A DNA stretch of 60,000 nucleotides from positions 3,421,503-3,481,502 of the forward strand of contig NC_045143.1 in NCBI RefSeq assembly GCF_008831285.2, read 5' to 3'. Made by a program: the position numbers and the translations under genes. This stretch comes from Nymphaea colorata. Taxonomy: Eukaryota > Streptophyta > Magnoliopsida > Nymphaeales > Nymphaeaceae. Below, piece by piece: positions 21,695 through 32,600 of this stretch (positions within the stretch are counted from its first letter, which is position 1; each line of letters opens with the position of its first letter). The notes under the pieces were generated by a model. It made no database searches and had not been told where the DNA came from. It saw only the letters and a list, made by a program, of their open reading frames with translations.

Positions 21695-22228
21695 TTAATT
21701 ACAAAACTTTTTTTTTAATACAATTAATTGGTCTAGGGGTTTCATGATCATATCATCAAGGTATGGACTCATATGGAGATCCAACATTCCCAAGTAGCAT
21801 CCATGATTGCATGGGTGCATGATTACATACATACCAGACCATGCATGTGAAAGTGGAAACCTATTAATAGAGTCCAGCTTGAATGGGCAAGAAGTATGGA
21901 CACAAGTACTTGGTGGACCCTCACCAAGAAATAAAGTGAAGGGTGAAACTCCTACATTTTGATCTCCTCTTGTCAAGAAAAAAACTGCCGCAGTGCCACC
22001 GCCGGCAAACTGGCATTCGATTGGTAAAAATCTCGAGGTCCTTCGTATTTCAGCAAAATTACTTCCTGTTCCTGGAAGAAAGCTCCCATAATTAGGTGCA
22101 TTATAATGAAGACTCAAGGTTCCTAGGATAGTTGGTCGGGCAGATAGACATGTAGAAGGTATATTACATGTTCGATTTTCATGGGTGCTATTTTCCTGAA
22201 CTATAAAAGGTGGGATCGCGACATGCAA
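21695..22228 (-). CDS. Unexplained 177-codon ORF
   Basis: This is the longest open frame in the window outside the known genes. It reads CNIPSTCLSARPTILGTLSL..., ...IECQFAGGGTAAVFFLTRGD, ..., and the local base composition is less AT-rich than the flanks, which by itself makes long ORFs more likely. I recognise no domain, no signal peptide and no obvious continuation across splice sites. It may be a chance frame, a fragment of a decayed gene, or transposon-derived. Confidence 0.2.
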   Translation of the reverse strand: MHVAIPPFIVQENSTHENRTCNIPSTCLSARPTILGTLSLHYNAPNYGSFLPGTGSNFAEIRRTSRFLPIECQFAGGGTAAVFFLTRGDQNVGVSPFTLFLGEGPPSTCVHTSCPFKLDSINRFPLSHAWSGMYVIMHPCNHGCYLGMLDLHMSPYLDDMIMKPLDQLIVLKKKFCN

Positions 22229-22559
22229 TACCCCACTCAGGACCCTAGAGGCAGGGGGAATTGAAGGGCCTTCGGGTCTTTTTAGGGCTGCAGGTTATTT
22301 GCCGTAGTACTATTTGTAATGGGTCAACTATGATGATCAATGTTGTATTGGTGCTGGAGCCGTATCTTTTCTTCTTCGGATCTTATCGTATTGGAACGGT
22401 TAAAATTAAATGCTTGGATCCTATTCAAGATTTTGCATTTTTAGGCTTGTGCAGTTTGCGAAGCAGAAAATCTCTCAGCATATGGGACTGTCAACATGTT
22501 GGATTTGAGACAGGCTTCTGTGGGTCTAGACCAGATTTGGAATGTCAAAGTGCTGGTCG

Positions 22560-22880
22560 TGGGTAGGGTGTGCATCTAGCTAAACGGACGCCAGCCAAGC
22601 CTCGGGTCATGTATACTTGGCCTGGGTTAGGTCTAAGTTGGGTCACAACTAGACTGATTATCGGTCGGGCCTTTAGTCAAGTGAGACCAGACCGGGCAAC
22701 CCGCGGGTCCCAGTATGGACCAAACCGACAAGACCAGGCAGCTTGATCCTTGCAATAATGGGCAGGGCTTGAGTCAGCCCGTGATTTGTTCGAAGCCTGT
22801 CGGGCCCTGTTTGGGTGCGGTCGAGCCCGGGTTGATGCCCACACCAGTTCTTCTTTGTCTGGCTAAGCCCGGCCGGATTA
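22560..22880. repeat. GC-rich interspersed repeat fragment
   Basis: Repeated GGGTC/GGGCC/GGTCGGGCC words without an open frame resemble the GC-rich arms of the hAT-type elements at 3,860-4,207 and 25,390-25,880. No terminal repeat or target duplication is identifiable. Confidence 0.4.
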
Positions 22881-23958
22881 GGTCATGACAAGCATTTAAA
22901 AACAAAATATGTTCCACTTATGAAGGATTTCAGGCTCTCAGCCCTTATTTCCATCATATTTTTGAATAAAAATATAAAATAGACAAATGGCATAAATTGA
23001 AAAATCAACTTGCCCACTGAATTACAAAAATCCTCATATTTTCATTCAAAAGTTGATTTATGGTAACACACCTTGCATTTTCAATGCACCAACCTTTGAA
23101 AACACAAGTCTCTAAAACGATACTTGAACAGCTACCATGCTGGTACTTGAAATTTCCTGTTCAAGTTAACTCTTGTACATCAGGCAAAGCCCCACAAAAT
23201 GATGGTAACATAGCCGCCATATTGCTAATTTGAGAAGAGATAAAAAACTGCCGCTCCTTTTCTCTTGCCCTTAGGGTCTAGGAATGTTTGGAGACCTACG
23301 TAGGAAGTGAGACATCCATTAACTAGAACGCAACACATTCACCGTTTGCAATATAAAGAAGTTGTACCACTCACGAAAGTCGAATTAACAAGAAGGCATG
23401 TACCATTTTGCCAGCTCTACTAGTTACATTACTCCTCTAGGGGGCACATAGTTGCCCTATTGATATCGAACTTTCTGCAACTCAATCACGAGCATAGTTG
23501 GGCCACTTGTTCTCGAACTCCTGACTTTCTTCATCTTGATCGTGCTTTCGTCCAAACCCTTAGCCAAGTGGATGAAGCTCATTGACCAAGCTGGACCTCA
23601 AGATTGTGACAAGTAATCCCACACAAGTTCATTGCTGAGGATAGAATCGACATTTTGTAAGCTGACGTTAACATCTATTATATTTACTAAAGTGTGTTAG
23701 TGCCAATGACTTTGTTGGGATCAAGTACATTTGGAACACTACCTTTGTGTGATATTGCTTGGCTCAAGGATAATACTTGTGTTTATTTATATCGCATCTT
23801 TGAACATTGGAAAACAAGATTTTTTTGAGATCCACAAAAAAATAGTTACTTTCTCAATGGATCAATAAGTATATTTTTTATATCATATGAATCTAAATAA
23901 TTATTTTATTACATAAGAATCACATCAACAGTGGCACTGACAAGTATGTCCAATATGA

Positions 23959-24010
<52 letters not shown>

Positions 24011-26400
24011 GAACCTGGGACCCCAATGTGGGGCCTAAGGTGGCTGAGTTCCAGCAAGTTCCTTGGTTTAAGTGGCAGGGTACGAGCCCTTCACGGATGA
24101 TAACTCATTTTTTGGACCCTAAGCAAAGCATCCAAAGACGGGACACAAAAAGTACTGCTGTCAGTTGGCTGGATCCTATCACTATCACTACACTCTACCT
24201 GATAAAACGGATTTGGACCTTTCCATGTGGGTCCACTAAGATTGGGACGTCATCCTGGACCAATTTCCTAAGTTTTCCTGTTTTTTTTTTTTAATTGGAT
24301 CGCGGGATCCAAGCACCATTTGGTCATATTTACAAGATCTTGGAGATAAGAGATCGAATCCTGAAAGTTAGGACCACCACAAGTGACACTTTATCAAATC
24401 TGAGTATCTTAATATCAAGTCCCTACGTGATTTGGTAAGAAGAAGAATATTATGTTCTTAAAACACATTTTTTTATAATATTATATTCTTATTTTAGAAA
24501 ATATAATGTGATATTGTGTATCATTTAGATGTTCGATTTAATGGTGGTTTCTTGGAGATATATGAGAGAAAGGAAGAATGAACAGCATTGAATGAGGGCT
24601 GGACCTAAGTGGATCAAGCAAAGTCGAGCTAAGCCATTTAGGGGGTAAAGATGGGACCCAACTTACTTGGTCCGGTCCATTATGGTGGGTCTGGACCCAG
24701 GGAGGGGCCCAACTTAAAGTATTTGAGCCCGTTTTGGCTTGACAATCCCAAGTTGGGTGCGCCCACATGTGGCCAAACCCTTTACATGCCTAATGCCCTA
24801 CCTACAAGGCTATGTATCTTTGTTACCATGAAAAATAAGCTTGCTTTTTCAAGAACATTGTTGCCTATGATATTCAAAAATAGGCCTTTCTTTTTAAATT
24901 TAAGTTGGCCCCCTTTTCAAGAATGTATACGCGTTTCCTTGTCTCTGCGGATCCTGTAACGCAGAAACATTAGAGATCGTTTGGTAGCAGAAACCCAAAA
25001 ATTAGGGCAGAGTCATAGAACATTGAAACAAATGTTCCATGAATCTTCCGCCAAACAACCACTGTGTAAAAAATTTGAATTTGGTGGCACAGATCCACTG
25101 CAGAACCAAATCCTCCTCTTGTCACGACCAAACTATGTATCAAATTCGCTTATAAGCTATGCAAGTCTGGGTTTTTCTTTTCTATACTAATTTTGAACGG
25201 TATAAAACCTTACATGATATCATTTCAACAAAGTCAGCCTATAAAAATTTCTCAAAGTTCATTCCAGATTTTCTTTTATTTTTCTTATAATTTTGATAAA
25301 AAAAATATTATTATTTTTTCACAAATGCAAAAATGTCTCTCTTCTCAAAAAAAGTAGGACATGGGCATAGGCTAACCTCCAAGCACAGGTAAAGGTGTGC
25401 ATTGACTCGGGTCGGCTCAGCCAAAGGGTCAACAAAGTTGGGCAATGGGTTAGAAAGCCCGGTCGGCCTAATTATTGGGTCGGACCAAACCATCAACTTT
25501 ATATGGATTGGGTACTCGGTTTGACGTCTACTCTTTGAAACCCTTAATATTCATATGTTAATATCTTAAAAATTCTTAACCATGTCTAAGAGTGTTATCG
25601 ACAATTTATTAAGAGTTTTTAAGGGTATCATCCGTTACACATGAAGAGTTTTAAAGAGTTTTAAGAAAATCATCAGACATACACAAAAAAAAAAATTAAA
25701 TGAACCAATTGTTAGTGTTATATATATGTATCAGACCGAGTCGAGCCTCCAATACCCTACTCGAGCCATCAAATCTCTAAATTAGTATAAAAGTCAAAAG
25801 AACCAGTCAAAGCCCGGCCTATATAGTTGGCCTATATAGTTATATAGTTGGCTGGCGAGTACCCAACTACCCATCGACCTAGAAAACAATGTCTATTGGT
25901 TAAAGGACATTAGTTATATCATTTTAAACTTTTAAGAGGCATATGTATGTAAAATGGAAAAAAAAATACTGCCATTAAATTTTAATACGAAAAAAATAAA
26001 CACTTCTTGCGAGTCTGTGTGGGCAATTGCCCACCCTATCTCCCGCCATTGTTTGATGGGAATTGCATTGTAAAGGAAATTTTTATGATGATAACGCTGA
26101 TGATGATGGTGATACAAGGGGGAATGATGGATGAGGCATGAGGGACCAAGCGACCTTTTGACAATAAAGCCCTCGGGGCGGAGCCACATGGGGCTGTCCC
26201 CACCACCCCCCCGCGAGAGAACCAACGGCTGGGATGCAAACCCCACACCCCCCATCGACGCTCCTCCCCCACCGTACGGTTCTGTCTGCTCATTCGCCGG
26301 CCGAGTGGGGGCCCACGCGGCCACACCCTTGTCGCTCCCCTCACAGACAATCGCCCTCGCCGGCTTCTTCCCTGTTCCTTCCCCCGGGACCCACCCTTCC
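22881..26400. other. Intergenic, no gene seen
   Basis: It contains a (TA)n tract (23,961-24,007), several GC-rich repeat fragments (24,590-24,780; 25,390-25,500; 25,730-25,880) and, around 24,960-25,060, a piece of the 'TAGAACATTGAAACAAATGTTCC' repeat family. ORFs here are short and unrecognised. From about 26,150 GC content rises sharply as the promoter of the first Aux/IAA gene is approached. Confidence 0.5.
23961..24007. repeat. (TA)n microsatellite
   Basis: About 47 bp of uninterrupted TA repeats in intergenic DNA. Confidence 0.95.
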
Positions 26401-26409
26401 CAGCGAAGA

Positions 26410-26415
26410 TATAAA
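26410..26415 (+). promoter_or_regulatory. TATA box of the first Aux/IAA gene
   Basis: TATAAA lies 91-96 bp before the ATG at 26,506 in a GC-rich region, in the context GAAGATATAAAAGCAAGAGA. This fits a start near 26,440-26,450 and a leader of about 60 nt. GAGACC follows at 26,421, one base off the reverse complement of the auxin response element TGTCTC; an exact TGTCTC was not noticed in the proximal promoter. Confidence 0.65.
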
Positions 26416-26505
26416 AGCAAGAGACCCTCCCGGGAAGGAGAAACTCACGCCGAAACTAATTAAGGTGCAGAAGCAGAAAAGCAGGAAGAAGAAGATCGAT
26501 CATCG

Positions 26506-28513
26506 ATGGAGAGGGATCAGGCGATAGGACTGGAGATCACGGAGCTCAGGCTTGGCCCGCCGGGATCCAAGGGAAGCCGAGAGCCGGCCATGGCCGCTGC
26601 TGCGCCGGCCACCAAGAAGAGGAGCTTCGCGACGGTGGCCGCCGAGAGTGAGGGGGAGAACGAGGAAGTGGTGGAGGACCCAAGGGAGGGGAAGGCCCAA
26701 AAGGTTGTGGGGTGGCCGCCCATCTGCTCTTACAGGAAGAACAGCTTCATGGGGAAGGCTGAGAGGTCGATGGAGCTGTATGTGAAGGTGAGCATGGATG
26801 GTGCTCCGTTTCTCAGGAAAATCCACCTCAAGAGCCACGATGGATACGCCGACCTCTCTCGTGTCCTCGCCTCCATGTTCTCCAATCTCTCCCTCGGTGA
26901 GTTCCTCGCCCCCACGATTTCTCCTTCTTTTCAAGAATTTCTTCATCACTAGGAAGCGCTTGTGTGCTTTTTAAGCGCAAGTGGTAGCTTCAAATATATT
27001 CATCATGTTGTATACTAAACCCGTGGTTCTCTCAAATGGGTGCTCGTTTGTTTGTCTGAAAAGATAAAAAAGTATATTTCAAAGATTATCAATTCCGGTT
27101 TGTCTCAAAAATAGATTTGTACATGATTTGGCTTTTGAATGCAAACACCTAAAGAAGATGCACATTATGAATTGCTTAAGGGGGAAAGCAATATTAAAAA
27201 TATTTTCAACTGTAGTTTGATTGTTTTTCATCAAAATGCAGAGGATGATTGTGGTAATTCGGAGTACATGACGGTCTATGAAGATAGGGATGGAGATTGG
27301 ATGCTGGTTGGAGATGTCCCTTGGGAGTAAGTATCAAACTCTTTCTCTCCAATTATGCATTTCGATCGTGCATGCGAAAGTAGTGTTTGTTTAAACCCGG
27401 GAAACGAGTTCTCAGGATTTCCAATAGGTTGGTTACGTTAAGAGAAGTCTGACGGTAGCCTAGGGTTGGAAAATGGGTCGGATCTGATGCGCGAGATCCA
27501 GATAAGAGTGGAGACGCGCAAAGAGCCTGGATCTGCTTCTATATGGTCAGATCTGGATCTTTCCTTAATGCGCGTATTGCTCTCTCTTAGCTAGGGCACC
27601 GAATGGTTAGGTTTAAGGTCAGATCTAGACTGTTTTCGAATCCGATTACGGTACCCATTTGCCTGTGGAGGATGAGGATGAAATCCGACTGGAAGAAAAG
27701 AATCTGGATCTGTCTTTGCAACTTCCAAAATTTTATATATTTTGGTGTTAATCGTGTCTATATAACGTAAAGCCAGCATGGGCAAGTGTTGGATCTGGTC
27801 TTGGATCTTGCCAATTGAAAGGTTTGGCATCGTTAATGGCGGTGTAAATGGACGCCATAAGCAGATCCAAATGGAAAGTATTGCAGATCTGCTGAACAAA
27901 CGCTAGCACGACCAGATCTACTCATACATGTAGTATCCATATCTAGATCTTGCTGGATCCATGTAGCTAATTGATTGGAGAAATTGGTTTCATGGTATTG
28001 ATTCCCTATCTAGACAACCAATTACCAAAAGCCTGATGATTTAGTTATTGATTCATTTGCATATGAAATCATGTCAAAAGACACACTTAGGATCAGCCAA
28101 AAACTAGTGGAGGCTATTTGTTATGGCATTTCACTGCGACGATGAAATGAGCAAATTACTTGGTAACAGAAAGTGTCAAAACTAAACTCGACATTAATAA
28201 AATAGAAAATTAAATTCATACTTAGGCAACCATTTTTTGTTAAATGTGTAATTAAATTATCGGGTGCAGTTTTACTAATATATAACTACTGAAAGTACCA
28301 TCTTTTTTTCTTGGTAGATTAAGTGCGCCTGCATGTGAAGAAATTAACCGGGGATTTTAGGCTAACTTGAAAACATTGTAATCTTGCAGGATGTTTGTGG
28401 AGTCATGCAAAAGGCTGAGGATTATGAGAAGAACAGATGCAATCAACTTCGGCGATGGATTTGGACTTCCGAAGACGACGACCAACGCCCCTTCATGTCA
28501 ATCAGAAAATTGA
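26506..28513 (+). CDS. Aux/IAA repressor, IAA5/6/19-like, 199 aa
   Basis: Three exons, 26506-26896, 27242-27326 and 28390-28513, all GT-AG, frame intact. The nuclear repressor binds ARF activators through its C-terminal PB1 part and is degraded via TIR1/AFB when auxin is present. Domain I is [13 protein letters not shown] (residues 8-20); the usual LxLxL is LRLGPP here. KKRS (37-40) is a basic patch. The degron [13 protein letters not shown] is at 67-79. Domain III is [14 protein letters not shown] (92-105). Domain IV is [19 protein letters not shown] (143-161), followed by the basic CKRLRIMRR (165-173). [10 protein letters not shown], the ICSYRKNS context and [11 protein letters not shown] place it nearest Arabidopsis IAA5/6/19. 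Compared with the second Aux/IAA gene it lacks the intron before the degron and the last intron, and its C-terminal extension ([17 protein letters not shown]) is unusual. Intron 2 (1,063 bp) contains a GATC-dense repeat. Confidence 0.95.
27465..27962. repeat. GATC-dense repeat in intron 2 of the first Aux/IAA gene
   Basis: Fourteen GATC sites fall between 27,481 and 27,959, within words such as GGATCTG, CAGATCC and TAGATCT on both strands. The left border looks like TAGGGTTGGAAAATGGGTCGG (a TAGGG start as in hAT-type MITEs); the right border is unclear. It is most likely a degenerate non-autonomous transposon. Confidence 0.65.
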
Positions 28514-29620
28514 AAAACAACCAAAATGGGTCACACTTAGATGCTTAGGAATACTATCTCCTCTCTCTCTATCTCTATTGTATTACCCTGTCAGCCAAGG
28601 AAAAGGGAAAGAAAAGAGAGCAAACTTTGCTCCCTAAATTATATGATGAAGTATAGAGATGTTCAGCTTATGAAATGGAAAAAAAATGAGAGCTGCATGG
28701 CCCTGAGTTTAATTTCGTTGTTGGATGTGTAGTTTTTCTTGATCTTCAACGTTGAAATTAACCACAACCTTGGCTGGGAGATATCGTCGCTTGCCTAAGC
28801 GCGTGAAACCATGTAGTCCCTTCTTCCCCCAGGCTGTACGCCTAGCTGTGTATTTATTTTCTTGTCTAGAATTAATAACTTGTACGTTAATCTATATGTG
28901 ATATTTCCTTTGTGAATCACTATCATAAACTTGGCCATGTGCCCTCTACCCCACACACAGCCTTGCTGCTACTGTATGTGCGTATAACTATTTTTTCGTA
29001 TGTGCATGTGCAGCGTATATCATGTGTGTGATATACGTGCATGCACTACTCCAGCGTTCATGAACATGCTGAGAAAACGACAACTAATTGTATCTACTAA
29101 TGATAAAAAAAAAAAAACAAAAAACTTAGAGTCTCTTTTTGCTCCAATGATAATAAGAAAAATTAAGGTCGGTGAGATTTGATTCTTGAAAACAATGGAT
29201 GCACGACACTCTAATTGACATGCACACATCTCTCCACCCACATCCCGAAGCAGCTCTAGACCAGAGATGGGGGGAAGGGAAAGGGGAGGCATCTTCGGCT
29301 TTGTTGAATAACCTGCGCATTTGACCTTTCGTTCAAGAGGTCGACACCCATGAGAGTTGGACCACCATGGCCCACCAGACAGCCATGGCCTCCATCTCAC
29401 TATGCAAACTTCATTTGTCCTTTCTTCCATGTTTAGAGTATCTCAATTGAGAGGTGGGAGGTTCCAATCCTGCCAGTGCAGAGCTATATATGGTTTTGGT
29501 GTGAGCCGCTGTCCGCACCAGCCAATTAAAAGTCTAAGTAGGATGTCATGGTAATCAAACTGGACCTATGTCCATCCACGTGTGATCCCTTATCGGACAT
29601 GGGTCCGTAACAAAAATACC
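28514..29620. other. 3' flank of the first Aux/IAA gene, no further gene seen
   Basis: The 3' UTR probably occupies the first few hundred bases. At 28,990-29,060 there are TGTGATATACGTGCATGC-type alternating stretches. Around 29,438-29,475 GAGGTTCCAATCCTGCC resembles a pol III box B (GGTTCRANYCC), with a poor box-A-like TATCTCAATTGA too close upstream. The minus-strand ORF at 29,020-29,430 is unrecognised. Confidence 0.4.
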
Positions 29621-29633
29621 ACATGAAAGTGAC

Positions 29634-29685
<52 letters not shown>

Positions 29686-32600
29686 TTTCACGATGTCAAA
29701 GTGATGCTGACTTATATCACTTCATTGCCCCCAATCGACAAATAAAACTGACTAATCCTAAGTCAAAGAGTCAAAAATCTTAAAGCGGCCTTCTTTTCAC
29801 ATTGTTACGGATATAGAAATAATGGAAAAAATAAGTTTCCAAATATTGAGTATGAGCAGGTCTATAATTATATATAGGAAAATTGAATGATGACTATGGT
29901 TTTTAAGAGTCACGCCTTTGCAATCCGCTTAACAGCTTCCTTCTCCGTCAATTGGGCGTCGAGTTTTACCATTTAACATGAAAAAATTGTACGTTAAGAT
30001 TTAGTTATCAATAGAACACTTGTACCTTTATTAACAAAAGTATGCACCTAAGGAGTCAGCAAGTGTGTTCCGGTGGCTGAAATGACAAAAATGCCGGCAA
30101 AAAGATAACAAAGGAGCCCTCCTATAAGGACAAAATGAGAAAATAAATGTTTTTTTTTTTTTGTTAGAAGCTGGCAACATGCTGCATGACCTCCGCACAG
30201 GTTTGTGTAATAACTAAAATGCGCCAATAAAATAGAAAAGCAAATTTTTATAAAGACAAAAAAAAAATTAAAAAATGTTAAAAAGTCTAAAATGTACATA
30301 CTTTTGTAAAAAAAAAAAAAAAAAATCTAAAATGCCTCAAACATCCCTTCTTTCTTTTTAAGTGGTTATTAAAAAAGTTACGTGCATAGAGGTCCGCACA
30401 CAACTCGATCTCGTGTGAGATCTTTGAGCTCCGAGAGCTTTGTTGCTGTGGTAACAAAGTTAGAATGTATTCTCTACATAAAAGTGATAAAACCAAACCA
30501 GAAATTGGCCATGGGGGGAAGGAGCTAGCCTTCAAACATTGTACGATCAAGTCAATGACAAAGTCCTCGCGACACTTCTATTATCTTGACTCTTAGTCAG
30601 ATTAAGATGAAATACTCATCATGCTCACTCAGTGTCAATGACAAAATCTTTCAGCATCTTCAAATCAGAAACTTGATGAAAAAAAGAACGACGATGAAGA
30701 TCAATGAGATGCATCTGTTAATAATGCAAAGGCAAATGTGATAGTATTCTCCGAAATTGGTAGAGGATTGCCGAGAATTCTTCTTAATCTCCAGGCCGAA
30801 AAGATCCGTAGGTTTCAATCTTTACATTTCATTTTCTAGCTCATTTTAAGTTTAATTTTTCTGAATGTAGAAAAAAAAAAAAATCAGAACTGATATTTGT
30901 GCATTGGGGGCTAGCTAGCTCAGCTGGTCCAGTATTATTATGGTGCTCTATTATTCGCTAGTCCAGGAGCAGAAAGACATGCAGCTAGCCTTTTTCTCCA
31001 TCTATTCAACCTTCTCATGATTTAAGCAACACTTGAAAAGAAAACATTTTGTATGGTCCAGTTTCACATATAATTTTCACTGAAAGAGATGTTGCATGCG
31101 ATCATGGGAGCCACTGCGCCAACGTACAATATATGCCCCCACCTACATGGTGCAGCTTCACTTGTCTGCATTAATTCCATCTCCAACTATGGTTGGTCCT
31201 TCAATACAACTGTGCCCGAATATGCGTGGGTCTGATCAGAGTTCACTTGGGTCCTCTTGGTGCCAAGTCTGATATAATCCACATAAATATTGGTCTAATA
31301 TTTTTATTTTGAAATTGACATGTCATGTGCTGCATATGAAGCATTATATATATATATATAAAATCAAAAGGATCTCTCTCTCTCACATATATATATATAT
31401 ATATATATGGAGAGAGAGAGATCTTTTGATTATGTGCTAAATCATACTACCCGATGCAATACATCAGGTGGCTGTGATTGGGCGGAAGTGTGGACGGTAT
31501 ATATAAAAATATAAAATGTGTAAACTATCTCTCTAAGCTTTGGAATTGGAATCTTAGCCATGATACAAGCATGGAAGGACCGAACCCACTGTGTCGAGTC
31601 ATCGTCAGCTATGTGTTTCATATTGAACGAGGGCCTGCTTGTGATTTTCACAAATAAAATGTTACTTTTTTATTCAATTTTTTTTCCATTGATTATTCAT
31701 TAGATCATAGTGCATGCATAGTCACAGAAAACGCATATTTTTCAAAAAAAATGCAAAAAAATGCAATAAATTAAATGGTCGTTTAAACTTTTAAAAAATT
31801 GGTTTCTTTAAGAAATGTTAAAAACGAAAAAAAAAAGCATGTTTTTAACACATTTTTTTCGTTTTTTTCACTTTTTCAGTTTTTTAATGTCAAACAATTT
31901 TTTTTTTAATTTTTAATTTTTCATTGGTTGCAAATCTACTGATCTTAACATGTTTGTGTTCTTGTTATTTTTATCTTTCCTTCATTTTTAGTTTTTTAAA
32001 ATTTAAAAAAAAATTGTCGCATAAAAGACATTTCCGTTTAAAGCTCCGAAACGTTATTTGTGACTATGAGTACATCGTAGATGTTCTCAGGTTGAACATG
32101 CCAGAGCGTTTTAGTCATTACATACAGCTATGCATGAAGAGGAGTGTGTGCGTAACGAGCTTCAGTTTCACGTATTGGTGGTGAAGGGGCCCAAGTGGTA
32201 GGTGGCTGGTCATCTGCAAGGCTGAGCTCCGCCGCTCTTGCTTAAGAGAAAGTTTCTAGGTCTCAGCAAATACGTTAATTCGCTATCGTTTTCTTTGCTG
32301 TTGGTGAGACAAGTCTAAGTATGACATCTTAAACAAGCACATTTAGGTCTTCTACTCTTGGAGTCCATTTTTCTAATTTTTTTTTTTTCAAAGAAAGAAC
32401 AAATGCCATTGTGGTGGAGCCTACCCAAAGAAACCACACAGGCAGATTTCAAAGAAGAAGAAAAAAATGCCATCTTCACTGTTAAAATGCTCACAAAATC
32501 AAGAAAATCTTTGATCTTTTGGGGTCAGGCAAACAGGCACTCTCAAGGAATTGGTGTGCTTGAATAATGGCAAGCCAGGGGGCCACAACAACCTGGAAAA

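Noticed and set aside
26500-26949. 149-codon minus-strand ORF opposite the first Aux/IAA exon 1
   Set aside because: It mirrors the GC-rich coding exon; the plus-strand frame has all the Aux/IAA motifs and correct splice sites.
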